A stretch of DNA of 64,000 nucleotides from Citrifermentans bemidjiense Bem (GTDB lineage Bacteria; Desulfobacterota; Desulfuromonadia; Geobacterales; Geobacteraceae). The stretch's first letter is position 1; every line of letters begins with the position of its first letter. Location: assembly GCF_000020725.1 (NCBI RefSeq), contig NC_011146.1, positions 2,913,501-2,977,500 of the forward strand. The letters are read 5' to 3'. The translations under genes were made by a program, and so were the position numbers. Positions 17,188-25,289 of this stretch are shown here, piece by piece. The notes below the pieces were generated by a model. It was not told the DNA's origin. It did not search any database and saw only the letters and a program-made list of their open reading frames with translations.

Positions 17188-18237
17188 ATGGCATTTCCAA
17201 AAACAGCAATGATCATCTCCGGCCTCGTTTTAGTGTCCGTAGTCGGAGCGGGTATTTACCTTCTCAATCGTCACCAATCCGATGCGGGTATGCAATCAAC
17301 CGATGATGCATATGTGCGGGCGGATTTTACCTTGGTAGCCCCGCGGGTAAACGGGCAGATAGCTCGTGTTCTTGTGGATGATAATGAAACCGTAAAGGCT
17401 GGTCAGCTGCTGGCTGTAATCGACGACCACGATCTTAAGGTTGCCGTACAGAGCGCACAAGCGGAGGCAGGAGCAGCGCAGGCCGCCATTGAAAGCCTGA
17501 AGGCAACCATCAAGCGAAATGCGTCAACCATTCAGCAGGCTCAGGCTGCCGTAAGGTCGGATGAAGCTTCGATCGCCCTCGCTAAGGCCAATGCCGAGCG
17601 TTATCGGAATTTGTCAACTGATGGTTCAGGAACTCGCCAGGAAGCTCAGAATGCGGATACCCAATTACAGGTGCACCTGGCAGCGCTCGACCGCGACAAG
17701 GCAGGGGTAGAAGCAGCCCGACAGCAAACCTCGATACTTGAAGCCGATCTGAAAAAAGCGGAAAGCTCACTGGAGCGTGCGAAGGCCGTACAGGCTGCCG
17801 CCGAGCTCAACCTTTCCTATACCAAGATCGTCGCTCCCATAGACGGGACCATAGCACGCCGTTCCGTGCGCCAGGGCGCATTCGTCACCACCGGTATGCC
17901 TTTGCTGGCAGTGGTGCCGCTGGATAAGGTGTATATCGAAGCCAACTTCCGCGAAACACAACTTGCCCGCATTCGCCCGGGACAATCCGTTACAATCCGT
18001 GTTGATACCCTGCCTGGCGTGGTGCTGTCGGGCAGCGTCGCAAGTTTATCGCCGGCAAGCGGTGCTTCATTTGCCCCTGTAGCTCCGCAGAACGCAACTG
18101 GCAATTTCACCAAAATTATTCAGCGCTTGCCGGTTCGCATAAGTATTACCCCCGGACAAGTCGCCAGCGGGCAGTTACGAGTTGGCATGTCCGTACAGCC
18201 AACGATTGAGATCTGTGAAGGCAAGGGGAGCGTTTAA
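17188..18237 (+). CDS. HlyD/EmrA-family membrane-fusion adaptor
   Basis: The 349-residue protein has one N-terminal membrane anchor (residues 6-27) and STDDAYVRADFTLVAPRVNG, the EmrA signature. A long Ala/Gln-rich coiled-coil hairpin follows (about 85-200), then a lipoyl half with SYTKIVAPIDGTIARRSVRQGAFV and a beta-barrel (FRETQLARIRPGQSV). It bridges the MFS pump and the outer-membrane channel in the periplasm. AAAGGATAAGACA provides the ribosome site. The gene order OMF-MFS-adaptor is compact. Confidence 0.92.
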   Translation: MAFPKTAMIISGLVLVSVVGAGIYLLNRHQSDAGMQSTDDAYVRADFTLVAPRVNGQIARVLVDDNETVKAGQLLAVIDDHDLKVAVQSAQAEAGAAQAAIESLKATIKRNASTIQQAQAAVRSDEASIALAKANAERYRNLSTDGSGTRQEAQNADTQLQVHLAALDRDKAGVEAARQQTSILEADLKKAESSLERAKAVQAAAELNLSYTKIVAPIDGTIARRSVRQGAFVTTGMPLLAVVPLDKVYIEANFRETQLARIRPGQSVTIRVDTLPGVVLSGSVASLSPASGASFAPVAPQNATGNFTKIIQRLPVRISITPGQVASGQLRVGMSVQPTIEICEGKGSV

Positions 18238-18332
18238 AGACAGCCCAAGGCGGGTGAGGAAGGATAAACAACCAAAGAATATTGGGGAATGCCTCCAATA
18301 GACTGTAGAAAATCACTAAGAAGGAGAACATT

Positions 18333-18965
18333 ATGGCAAGACTACTCTACGTTACCTGCAACCTTAAACCTCTGGAGATTTCCCGGAGCCTCTCGGTCGG
18401 GAACGAATTCCTGCATGAATACCTCAAACAAAATCCTGACGACGAGGTGCATTTTCTCGACCTTTACCGCGACCACATCCAGCGGATCGATGCCGATGTT
18501 CTCTCCGGCTGGGGGAAACTGCGGAGTGGCGCGAGCCTTGCGACCCTCTCCGACGACGAGCAGCGCAAAGTCAGCCGCATCTGGAAGCACGCAGACCAAT
18601 TCATCGCAGCGGACAAGTACGTGTTCGTGACACCGATGTACAATCTCGGCTTTCCGGCGGAATTCAAGATGTATATAGATGCGGTATGCGTGGTCGGCAA
18701 AACTTTCACATACACCCCTGCCGGCGCTGTCGGTCTTTTGAAAAACCAGGGCAGAAAGTGTCTCCATATTCACTCGAATGGCGGCTTCCATTACGGCAAG
18801 GAAGAGGACCACTCCGTCCCTTATCTCAAATCAATTATGGGCTTCATGGGGATCGAAGACTTTGAATCGGTCGTCTTGGAGGGGGTCGACGCCATGCCGG
18901 ACTTGGCAGAAGAATTCAAACAAGCAGCCGTAATAAAGGCCCATCTAGCCGCGCAGAGCTTTTAA
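18333..18965 (+). CDS. FMN-dependent NAD(P)H oxidoreductase (azoreductase/flavodoxin-fold, AzoR-like)
   Basis: The 210-residue flavodoxin-like protein shows [16 protein letters not shown] at the N-terminus (FMN phosphate loop region), [20 protein letters not shown] (the hallmark of FMN-dependent NADH-azoreductases) and GVDAMPD near the end. It is predicted to be a cytoplasmic two-electron quinone or azo reductase. It lies 95 bp behind the efflux adaptor and may belong to the same detoxification unit. A good AAGGAGAACATT ribosome site is present. Confidence 0.88.
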
Positions 18966-18968
18966 GGG

Positions 18969-19049
18969 ATGAAAGGGGTCGTATTGCTAACCTTGTTCGC
19001 CTGGGTCTGCGTCTGTCTGATAGCCTTTTTCCATAAGAGAGAACGGTGA
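18969..19049 (+). CDS. possible 26-residue single-pass membrane peptide
   Basis: ATG at 18969 reads MKGVVLLTLFAWVCVCLIAF followed by FHKRER and TGA. One hydrophobic helix with a basic tail is typical of small membrane proteins. It begins three bases after the azoreductase stop, but AAGGG sits too close to the ATG for a good ribosome site. It may be real only by translational coupling. Confidence 0.3.
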   Translation: MKGVVLLTLFAWVCVCLIAFFHKRER

Positions 19050-19118
19050 GGAGCTGGCAGAGCCCAGATAGGCACCGCCGACCGGCCTCGGTCCTGGGGC
19101 CCGGGCATAGGCGAACCG

Positions 19119-19148
19119 GGGGGGGCGCAGAAGTCGCGGCGCCCCCCC
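19119..19148. terminator. GC-rich hairpin between convergent genes
   Basis: A ten-bp stem (GGGGGGGCGC / GCGCCCCCCC) around AGAAGTCGCG lies between the azoreductase region (+) and the MerB-like gene (-). There is no T tract, so termination is only possible. Confidence 0.4.
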
Positions 19149-19176
19149 TCCCCTGCTGTCACTTGCCGGGTCTCCG

Positions 19177-19884
19177 CTATTCCGGAGTCCAGAAGCGTCC
19201 CTCCTTGCCGAGCTTTTTCAACGACAGCAACAACTCGGATGCGTACTCATTAACTCTTGACACATAGTCCGGCTGCAGACGATTCCTGCAGAGGTTCCCG
19301 CCGAAAACCGACGCCCAATCGGATAAAGGCATGACGGACTCAGCCGAGGCGGAATCATAATGGGACCAGTTCCTCACGTGCTCTTCCGACCGGAAGAGAT
19401 TCATGCGGCTTCAAGCCGAGCCCCATGTCACTTCTCCCGTCAACGCCTTCGAGAACGGGATATTCATGTGCCCTGCTACCATTGGCGGATTGACCTCCAG
19501 TATCTCGTTGTCACGCATCCTGATGGTGATCGGTTCCCCGCAGTCAAGGCAATTGGTGTCGATACGGATCTCGGTATTGGGAAATAGCCAGCGCACGGCC
19601 AGCACTTCGAGGCCTCACTGGCCGTACCACTTCTGCTGTCCCTCGACCGTCACACGGTATTGGGTCGGTACATTGGAAAAAGGCGCCCAGGACTCGACCA
19701 GATCCGTGTCTTTGACGAACCAGCAGCCTATGACGGACTCGGCCGCCTTGTGCTGTGCCTGCCTCGCTTCTTCGGGCGACACCCTGAGAGTTCCCGCGAG
19801 TTCGGTGTAGTGCGGTGCCCGCCCCGTCTTCTTGAAATGCTCCACGACAGCAGTGTAAGCTCGCTGCACTAATGTGTCTTGCAT
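19177..19884 (-). CDS. MerB-like (alkylmercury lyase family) protein with two predicted selenocysteines
   Basis: From the ATG at 19884 (ribosome site GGGAGGAG) one frame runs 235 codons to 19177. It is interrupted only by TGA at codon 90 (19615-19617) and TGA at codon 158 (19411-19413). Residues about 1-85 form the winged-helix-like N-terminus of MerB. Codon 90 follows KWYGQ and precedes GLE. This matches MerB W-x-x-C-x-x-D, with Sec90 at Cys96 and Glu93 at Asp99. Codon 158 lies in WGSA-U-SRMNLFRSEEH, matching the second catalytic Cys (Cys159) before the FF.S.E motif. The spacing is 68 residues here and 63 in MerB. NCLDCGEPI is retained. Hairpins downstream of both TGAs resemble bacterial SECIS elements. 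The alternative is a pseudogene with two nonsense mutations exactly at catalytic positions, which is less likely. Confidence 0.75.
19381..19398 (-). promoter_or_regulatory. SECIS-like hairpin for Sec158
   Basis: In the mRNA, a perfect 7-bp stem CUCUUCC/GGAAGAG closes a GGUC loop. Counting the U of UGA as 1, GGUC occupies 23-26. In the E. coli fdhF SECIS the GGUC occupies 22-25. Loop sequence and distance both fit SelB recognition. Confidence 0.7.
19585..19601 (-). promoter_or_regulatory. SECIS-like hairpin for Sec90
   Basis: The mRNA stem UGGCC/GGCUA (one G-U pair) closes a seven-base loop beginning with GU at positions 22-23 from the UGA. An alternative stem AGUGC/GCGCU (19590-19606) competes. 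It is weaker than the hairpin at 19381-19398. Confidence 0.45.
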
Positions 19885-20138
19885 ACGCTCCTCCCTTTCA
19901 ACGTGGAAATGCTCAGTAGGAGTCTACCTGCCTTTCTTTGAATTGGAAACTACTCACAAACAAAAGATCAACTTCCAGCCAGACGCTGACACAAATCTTG
20001 TCGTTCTGACATAGCCACACCCTTATGAGCAAAAACTGTCGATGTCTCTTACAAAGTATTGAAAGAACGTCGATTTACTTAACATCATGCCGCGGTCTGC
20101 GCTTACCCTAACACAGACATTTAAGGTGTTTAAGTGCT

Positions 20139-20153
20139 TGGCTCTATATTTGC
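20139..20153 (+). promoter_or_regulatory. sigma-54-like promoter of the first PEP-CTERM gene
   Basis: TGGCTC-TATAT-TTGC matches TGGCAC-N5-TTGC with one mismatch, 46 bp before the ATG at 20200. The surrounding 19885-20199 region holds no other recognisable feature. Confidence 0.5.
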
Positions 20154-20199
20154 TGCCTACCCACTTTTTGTCAAATCCAAAGGAACAGGGAGGAAGGCT

Positions 20200-20895
20200 A
20201 TGAAGGCTACCAGCAAGATCATCGTCAAATTGTGTCTGTCTGTAGCGCTTTTAGCTGTCGCAGTTCCGGCAGGGGCCGTCCAGATCAACTTTACGGGCGG
20301 GACAGTGGTATTGGCCGATAGCTCGACCGGCACCACCAACAACAGCTTGAACTTCAGCAACGTGGCCTATTACGACGAGGGGGGATTCAGACTGAGGTTC
20401 ATAGACCAATCGGCTACCTCCTTCAGCTCCTACATCGGTGACTACTATAACGCCAGCAACGACGTCATACATGGTCACTGGGCCACCGGCGATTACGGCA
20501 CCCTCACGAAGATCCTGGTAACGAAACTCGACGGTTCAGCTTTCGATTTGAATTACTTCGTACTCACGAGCAATACCGAGGTCGGCGGGTCTTTGGCGAC
20601 AGGCAACGAGCAGGCCTACATCCACGCCTCTACCGACGGGGTCTCCAGCAACTACTTCGAAACGCTCCCCGCGGAAAATTGGGGCTTCCCCGCTACCCAG
20701 GTCTTCCTCGGCTCGCAGTTCGACGACATCAAGGCGTTCTGGTTCACCTCCGGGCCTCGTGTGGACTGCTTCGGCATGGACAACTTCTATATCGATGAAG
20801 AAGCTCCGCCTGCCGTGCCCGAGCCGTCCACCATACTTCTGCTAGGCGCAGGGCTCGCGGGTCTGGCTGTGTGGCGCAAGCGCAAGGCAGCATAA
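20200..20895 (+). CDS. PEP-CTERM sorting-domain protein
   Basis: The ATG at 20200 is chosen because GGGAGGAAGGCT precedes it and a signal peptide follows at once (MKATSKIIVKLCLSVALLAV, cleaved after GA near residue 27). The 231-residue mature region is beta-rich and Thr/Ser/Asn-rich with no catalytic motif seen. The end, VPEPSTILLLGAGLAGLAVW plus RKRKAA, is a textbook PEP-CTERM signal. Such proteins are exported and processed by an exosortase, usually to the cell surface or exopolysaccharide matrix. No exosortase gene lies in the window. A terminator follows. Confidence 0.9.
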   Translation: MKATSKIIVKLCLSVALLAVAVPAGAVQINFTGGTVVLADSSTGTTNNSLNFSNVAYYDEGGFRLRFIDQSATSFSSYIGDYYNASNDVIHGHWATGDYGTLTKILVTKLDGSAFDLNYFVLTSNTEVGGSLATGNEQAYIHASTDGVSSNYFETLPAENWGFPATQVFLGSQFDDIKAFWFTSGPRVDCFGMDNFYIDEEAPPAVPEPSTILLLGAGLAGLAVWRKRKAA

Positions 20896-20920
20896 GATCT
20901 AACCGGCATTCCATAGAAAG

Positions 20921-20951
20921 AAAGGGCCGCGGCATTACGCCACGGCCCTTT
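20921..20951. terminator. rho-independent terminator between PEP-CTERM and kinase genes
   Basis: Stem AAAGGGCCG/CGGCCCTTT with a 13-base interior, followed by TTCATTTC. It lies between convergent genes. Confidence 0.75.
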
Positions 20952-20956
20952 TCATT

Positions 20957-22333
20957 TCAGATCTCGATCCTGAACTCTGCACCGTCGTTGACATTCCGAG
21001 CGGTTAAACGCCCCCCCATTTTTGTCTCGATGATCGTTTTGGACATGAACAGACCGACCCCGGATCCCTTCCCCTGGGCTTTGGTTGTAAAAAAGGGGTC
21101 AAATATTTTACCGATGATTCCTTCCTCGATGCCTCCGGCTGTGTCGGTAATCGTTACTACTACCCTGCCATTTTCTGTCCATGAACGCACGGCAACCCGG
21201 GCATTGAGCGTCCGTCTCTCAAAAATGGTATCCCTGGCGTTCAACAGTATGTTCAAGATCACCTGACCAAATTCGTTTGAATACCCGTCAACTTGAGGTT
21301 GACCAGTTGAACTGACATCTATGGCAATTTGCTGTTCCTTGAAACTTTCTTCTATGAAAGAAACTGCTTTCGCTATAATCTGTTCCACATTGAACAATGA
21401 CTTCTGTGTGTCGGGAGCAGAGAAAACACGGAAATCATCGATAGTCTTGGACAATTGAAAGATGATTTTCAGGGCTTCGCCGACGTTGGCATCAAGGAAT
21501 TCATGGTCCAATTCCTTGACCATTTCCAGTTCCTGAAGCTTCAGTGCGACGACGTTGAGCGGTTGGCGCCAGTGATGGGCAATGTTGCTCAGCATCTCAC
21601 CCATCGCCGCCACTCGGCTCTGCTGAGTCAGCATCTGGTCCTTTTCCCGGAGTTCTTCCATCGCCCGGATCCGTTCCGCCGTTTGAGTCTCCAAATCGTG
21701 ATAGGTTTTCGACAGTTCCACGTTTTGCGCGGCAAGTTCCGAACGATTTATTTCCAGTTCCCTGGTCCGCCCGGCGACCCGTTTTTCCAACTCTTCATTT
21801 GTTTTTAATAAGACCGCTTCGGCCTCCTTAAGACGGGTCAGAGCGTCTTGAAGCTCCCCGACCTTCTCCTCGAGCTTCGCCGTTACGATTTCGTCATACT
21901 TTTTGAGGAAGTGCTTTTCCTCTTCCACGGGCTCAACGTACTGGCTTGCTTTTTTCCCTGCCGATAGTTTCTCCAGGACGGCAGCAATGAGGTTCCACAA
22001 CTCTTCCGGCTCCTTCGGCTTAACGATAAAAGTCTCGGCACCGAGCGAGAGGGCCAGTTCCTCTTCCTTGTAGCCGGTATAGACGGCGGAGTAGAAGATA
22101 AACGGGATGTCTTTGAGTTCCGGTTCCATCTTGATCAGACGCAGGAACTGAAATCCATCCATCCGCGGCATCAAGGCGTCCGAGATGATCAGGTCCGGCT
22201 TGTTGATCTGAGCCGTCTCATAGGCCTCCTCGCCGTTGCTGGCTTCCCAGATGGTCTCAAAACCGTGGTGCTCCAGGGTTAAGCGCAACAGTTTTCGATC
22301 ATTACTGTTGTCGTCAACGACGAGCAATTTCAT
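20957..22333 (-). CDS. receiver-histidine kinase hybrid
   Basis: The 458-residue soluble protein has an N-terminal receiver (1-120; Asp in DLIISDALMPRMDG), a long coiled coil (about 145-230), a DHp region with the phospho-His in MLSNIAHHWRQPLNVV, and a HATPase domain (N-box NILLNARDTIFERR, G-boxes DTAGGIEEGIIGKIFDPF and GKGSGVGLFMSK). There is no membrane segment, so input should come as phosphate on the receiver, probably from the kinases encoded upstream. It is the last of four minus-strand signalling genes and is 13 bp from the preceding receiver gene. Confidence 0.9.
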   Translation of the reverse strand: MKLLVVDDNSNDRKLLRLTLEHHGFETIWEASNGEEAYETAQINKPDLIISDALMPRMDGFQFLRLIKMEPELKDIPFIFYSAVYTGYKEEELALSLGAETFIVKPKEPEELWNLIAAVLEKLSAGKKASQYVEPVEEEKHFLKKYDEIVTAKLEEKVGELQDALTRLKEAEAVLLKTNEELEKRVAGRTRELEINRSELAAQNVELSKTYHDLETQTAERIRAMEELREKDQMLTQQSRVAAMGEMLSNIAHHWRQPLNVVALKLQELEMVKELDHEFLDANVGEALKIIFQLSKTIDDFRVFSAPDTQKSLFNVEQIIAKAVSFIEESFKEQQIAIDVSSTGQPQVDGYSNEFGQVILNILLNARDTIFERRTLNARVAVRSWTENGRVVVTITDTAGGIEEGIIGKIFDPFFTTKAQGKGSGVGLFMSKTIIETKMGGRLTARNVNDGAEFRIEI

Positions 22334-22346
22334 TGTCAGACTCCAT

Positions 22347-22727
22347 TCATTTAGTGGCGCGGGAAATTCCCACAGCCTTCTCGATCTGCTCGACGATGGT
22401 AATCGGATCGATGGGCTTTTCGAAATAGCCGTCGCAGCCGGCCGCCAAGGTCTTCTCCCGATCGCCCGTCATGGCGTTGGAAGTGATGGCCACGATCGGG
22501 GCCGCCTTGTCAGGCGACGCTTTGCGGATTCGGCGCGTAACCTCATACCCGTCGAAATCCGGGAGGTTGATGTCGACGATGATGAGATCGAAGCTCGATT
22601 CCAAGGCAACACTTACCCCCGCGGCTCCTGTTTCGGCGGAGGTCACCTTGTAGCCTGCCCGTTCCAGAGCGAACCTGATCAAGCCAAGGTTGTCCCGATT
22701 GTCTTCGATAACCAGTACCTGCTTCAT
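22347..22727 (-). CDS. stand-alone CheY-like response regulator
   Basis: From the ATG at 22727 (GGAG ten bases upstream) the protein has 126 residues and is only a receiver domain: acidic pocket VIEDNRDN, phospho-acceptor Asp in LIIVDINLPDFDG, Thr/Ser switch in VAITSNAM, Lys in FEKPID. It has no output domain, so it probably relays phosphate or modulates a partner by contact. It is placed between a CHASE-PAS kinase and the receiver-kinase hybrid. Confidence 0.9.
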   Translation of the reverse strand: MKQVLVIEDNRDNLGLIRFALERAGYKVTSAETGAAGVSVALESSFDLIIVDINLPDFDGYEVTRRIRKASPDKAAPIVAITSNAMTGDREKTLAAGCDGYFEKPIDPITIVEQIEKAVGISRATK

Positions 22728-22785
22728 AACTTCATACTCCCTGATGTTCCAGTCCACCCGATAAAAGGCTGCCAGCCTTAGACGA

Positions 22786-25275
22786 TCAGGACACGCGTTC
22801 CTTCGCCTCTGCATCGGCGCCGACCGTGACCGGAATCCGGATGGTAAAGGTCGAACCTTGTCCGACGGCGCTGACAAAAGTTATCGTCCCCCCCAGCACC
22901 TCCCTCACCAGCTTGTTGGTAAGGTAGAGGCCAAGCCCGGTTCCGGAAACCGTTCCCCTGAGCGAAGAGTCAAGCCGTCGGAAGGGCTGAAACACCAGCT
23001 TGGCATCCTGCTCGCTGATGCCTATCCCGGAGTCGGCCACGGAGATTTCGGCCCAGGTCCCATCGAAATTTACTGCGAGCTGAATCGATCCTTCTACCGT
23101 GTACTTCATGGCATTACTGAGCAGGTTCAACACAGCCTGCAGCAGCCGGCGCCGGTCGGCCAGCAGTTGCAGGTGGATATTGGTGACGGGAAAGGCCAAC
23201 CCCTTACCCCTGATTTCGGGCTCCAGCTGCTGGGCCGCCTCCTGCACCAGATCGAAGAGGTCGAACTCCTCATTATGTACCTCGATTTGACCCGCTTCGA
23301 TCTTGGAAACGTCGATGACGTCGTTTATCAGGGAAAGGAGGTGCTTGCCGGCGCGCAGTACGATGGCCAGATTCTCCTTCTGGGTCGGCTGCAGAGGTCC
23401 GAGCCACTCATTGAGGATGATGCTCGAATACCCTATCACCGAATTCAGCGGGGTGCGCAGCTCGTGGCTCATGGACGCGATGAACATCGACTTCAGGCGG
23501 TCGACTTCCTTGAGCTTCTCGTTGGCGGCTGCGAGCTGGGCGCTCTTCTCGTTCAGTTCCTGGGTCCGCTCCGCTACGCGGGTCTCAAGATTGAGGTTCA
23601 GGGCGGTCAGTTCTTCCTCTAAACGTTTGCGGTCGGAGATGTCGATCCCTATCCCTATCAAACAGGTCTTGCCATCGATCTCGGTTCTCAAACCGGTGAA
23701 GAAGTATGGGGCGCTGCTGCCGTCTTTGGCCACGAACCCGGCCTCCACATTCGACGCCCCTTTGACGAAGACCTCTTGTATCCTGCTCTGGAGCAGCGCC
23801 TTATCCTTTTCTACGAAAAAGTCCAGCGGCTGCAGACGCAAGATCTCTTCCGGCGCATAACCGGTAACCCGCTCGAAGTTTTTGTTCCACCTGAGGAAGT
23901 TCATCTCCTGGTCGTATAGATAGACGACACCGGGAAGGCTGTCGATAAGAGCTTCCGAGAAGGCGTGCTCGCGTTTAATCTCGGCCTCGGCATGTTTGCG
24001 ATCGGTGATATCCTCGACGCTGGACCAGATGAAACGGGCTTTGTTACGTTCAATGATGCGACCATGGAGCCGGACCGGGACCAAGCGGCCGTCCCTGCGG
24101 CAGTACTCCTTCTCGTACGGACCATAAAAGCCCACCGTTTCGAGCCGTTCAAGTCGCATTCTTTCCTGGTCCTCGTATTTCTCAGGAGTTATCTCCCAAT
24201 AGCTAAGTCCCAGCGTCTCTGCGACTGTTCTCCCCAAAATGTCGGCATAAGCAGTGTTCACGTCCACGAGCACACCGTCCATGCTGCATAGGGCAAGGCC
24301 GATAGGAGAGAGTTCGAACAAGGTACGGTTATAATTTTCGATCTCCTTCAGCGCCGCCGTCCGCTCTTGAACCGCATTGCGGAGGCGCCGTTGCCGATCG
24401 TAAATCTGGAAGACAATGAAAGCGAGACAGGACGCAGTAAAAAAGGTCCCCAGCCTGAAGATCAGGAGATCTCTGCGGACGGGAGCCTCCCATCCGCCTT
24501 TTGGAACGGCTGCAAGTTCCCAGTAGCCTTCAGGAAGCCCGATGTGCAGCATGACCGGCGACTTGGCGAATATCCCGGCGTCACCGTAAAAAACCTTCCC
24601 GGCTCGATCCCGCACCGTCATGTCAAGGCGATCTTGACGATCCAGTCCCGCCTCTGCGAGAACTGACGGGATATCGATGACCAAGGTCGCGAACCCCCAG
24701 AACTCCCCCTTGGCGAAGACCGCTTTGCGCGCCACCACTCCGAGGCCTCCTTGACGCAATTCATAGGGGTTGCTCAGAGTGGTGCCCCGGCTGTTCAAAG
24801 TCCTTAAGGCATCTTCCCGCGTTAGTGGAGCGAGAAACAGATCAAGTTCCATCGCCCGCTCGTTTCCTTTGACCGGGTAAAGGTAACGGATGACGCCTTC
24901 CCTGGTTATGGCAAAAAGGCGAACGTCCTTGGCCCCCGCATGGAGCCCAGCGGCATAAACGTCGAACCGTCTCCCGAAATCCGACTCAGAAGTATTCGCC
25001 TCGGTAAAGGCATAAAGCCCTTCCAGGAGTGCGACCCTCCTGGTGATGCCGGCCGACAACGCATATCCCTTGGTGCCGAGGAGGATTGCGGCAGATCCGC
25101 GTTCTTTGCCGGCCAGATATCCCTCATATATCCGGTTAGCGACAAGGCAACCTATCACGGCCAGGACCAGCAGGAAGAGCAGTGCCGTCAATGACTGCCG
25201 CAAGGAGGAATACACTGTCCGCCCGCGCCTTCCGGGTATTTCCGGATCCGTATGTTGTCCTGAGGTGAGATCCAT
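22786..25275 (-). CDS. CHASE-PAS-PAS sensor histidine kinase
   Basis: The 829-residue protein has TM1 (about 26-48), a periplasmic CHASE-type domain (about 75-270), TM2 (about 275-300), two PAS domains (about 315-435 and 440-560), a coiled coil, a DHp with His in FIASMSHELRTPLNSVIGYS, and HATPase with NLLSNAMKYT, DSGIGI and GTGLGLYL. All catalytic boxes are present. The kinase should sense a periplasmic ligand and cytoplasmic PAS signals, then phosphorylate the adjacent receiver proteins. The gene is closely spaced with the next kinase upstream. Confidence 0.92.
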   Translation of the reverse strand: MDLTSGQHTDPEIPGRRGRTVYSSLRQSLTALLFLLVLAVIGCLVANRIYEGYLAGKERGSAAILLGTKGYALSAGITRRVALLEGLYAFTEANTSESDFGRRFDVYAAGLHAGAKDVRLFAITREGVIRYLYPVKGNERAMELDLFLAPLTREDALRTLNSRGTTLSNPYELRQGGLGVVARKAVFAKGEFWGFATLVIDIPSVLAEAGLDRQDRLDMTVRDRAGKVFYGDAGIFAKSPVMLHIGLPEGYWELAAVPKGGWEAPVRRDLLIFRLGTFFTASCLAFIVFQIYDRQRRLRNAVQERTAALKEIENYNRTLFELSPIGLALCSMDGVLVDVNTAYADILGRTVAETLGLSYWEITPEKYEDQERMRLERLETVGFYGPYEKEYCRRDGRLVPVRLHGRIIERNKARFIWSSVEDITDRKHAEAEIKREHAFSEALIDSLPGVVYLYDQEMNFLRWNKNFERVTGYAPEEILRLQPLDFFVEKDKALLQSRIQEVFVKGASNVEAGFVAKDGSSAPYFFTGLRTEIDGKTCLIGIGIDISDRKRLEEELTALNLNLETRVAERTQELNEKSAQLAAANEKLKEVDRLKSMFIASMSHELRTPLNSVIGYSSIILNEWLGPLQPTQKENLAIVLRAGKHLLSLINDVIDVSKIEAGQIEVHNEEFDLFDLVQEAAQQLEPEIRGKGLAFPVTNIHLQLLADRRRLLQAVLNLLSNAMKYTVEGSIQLAVNFDGTWAEISVADSGIGISEQDAKLVFQPFRRLDSSLRGTVSGTGLGLYLTNKLVREVLGGTITFVSAVGQGSTFTIRIPVTVGADAEAKERVS

Positions 25276-25289
25276 CTTGGTCTTCTCCT

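Noticed and set aside
19177-19884. Ordinary pseudogene reading of the MerB-like gene
   Set aside because: Both stops are TGA at catalytic-Cys positions, flanks are intact and in one frame, and SECIS-like hairpins follow.
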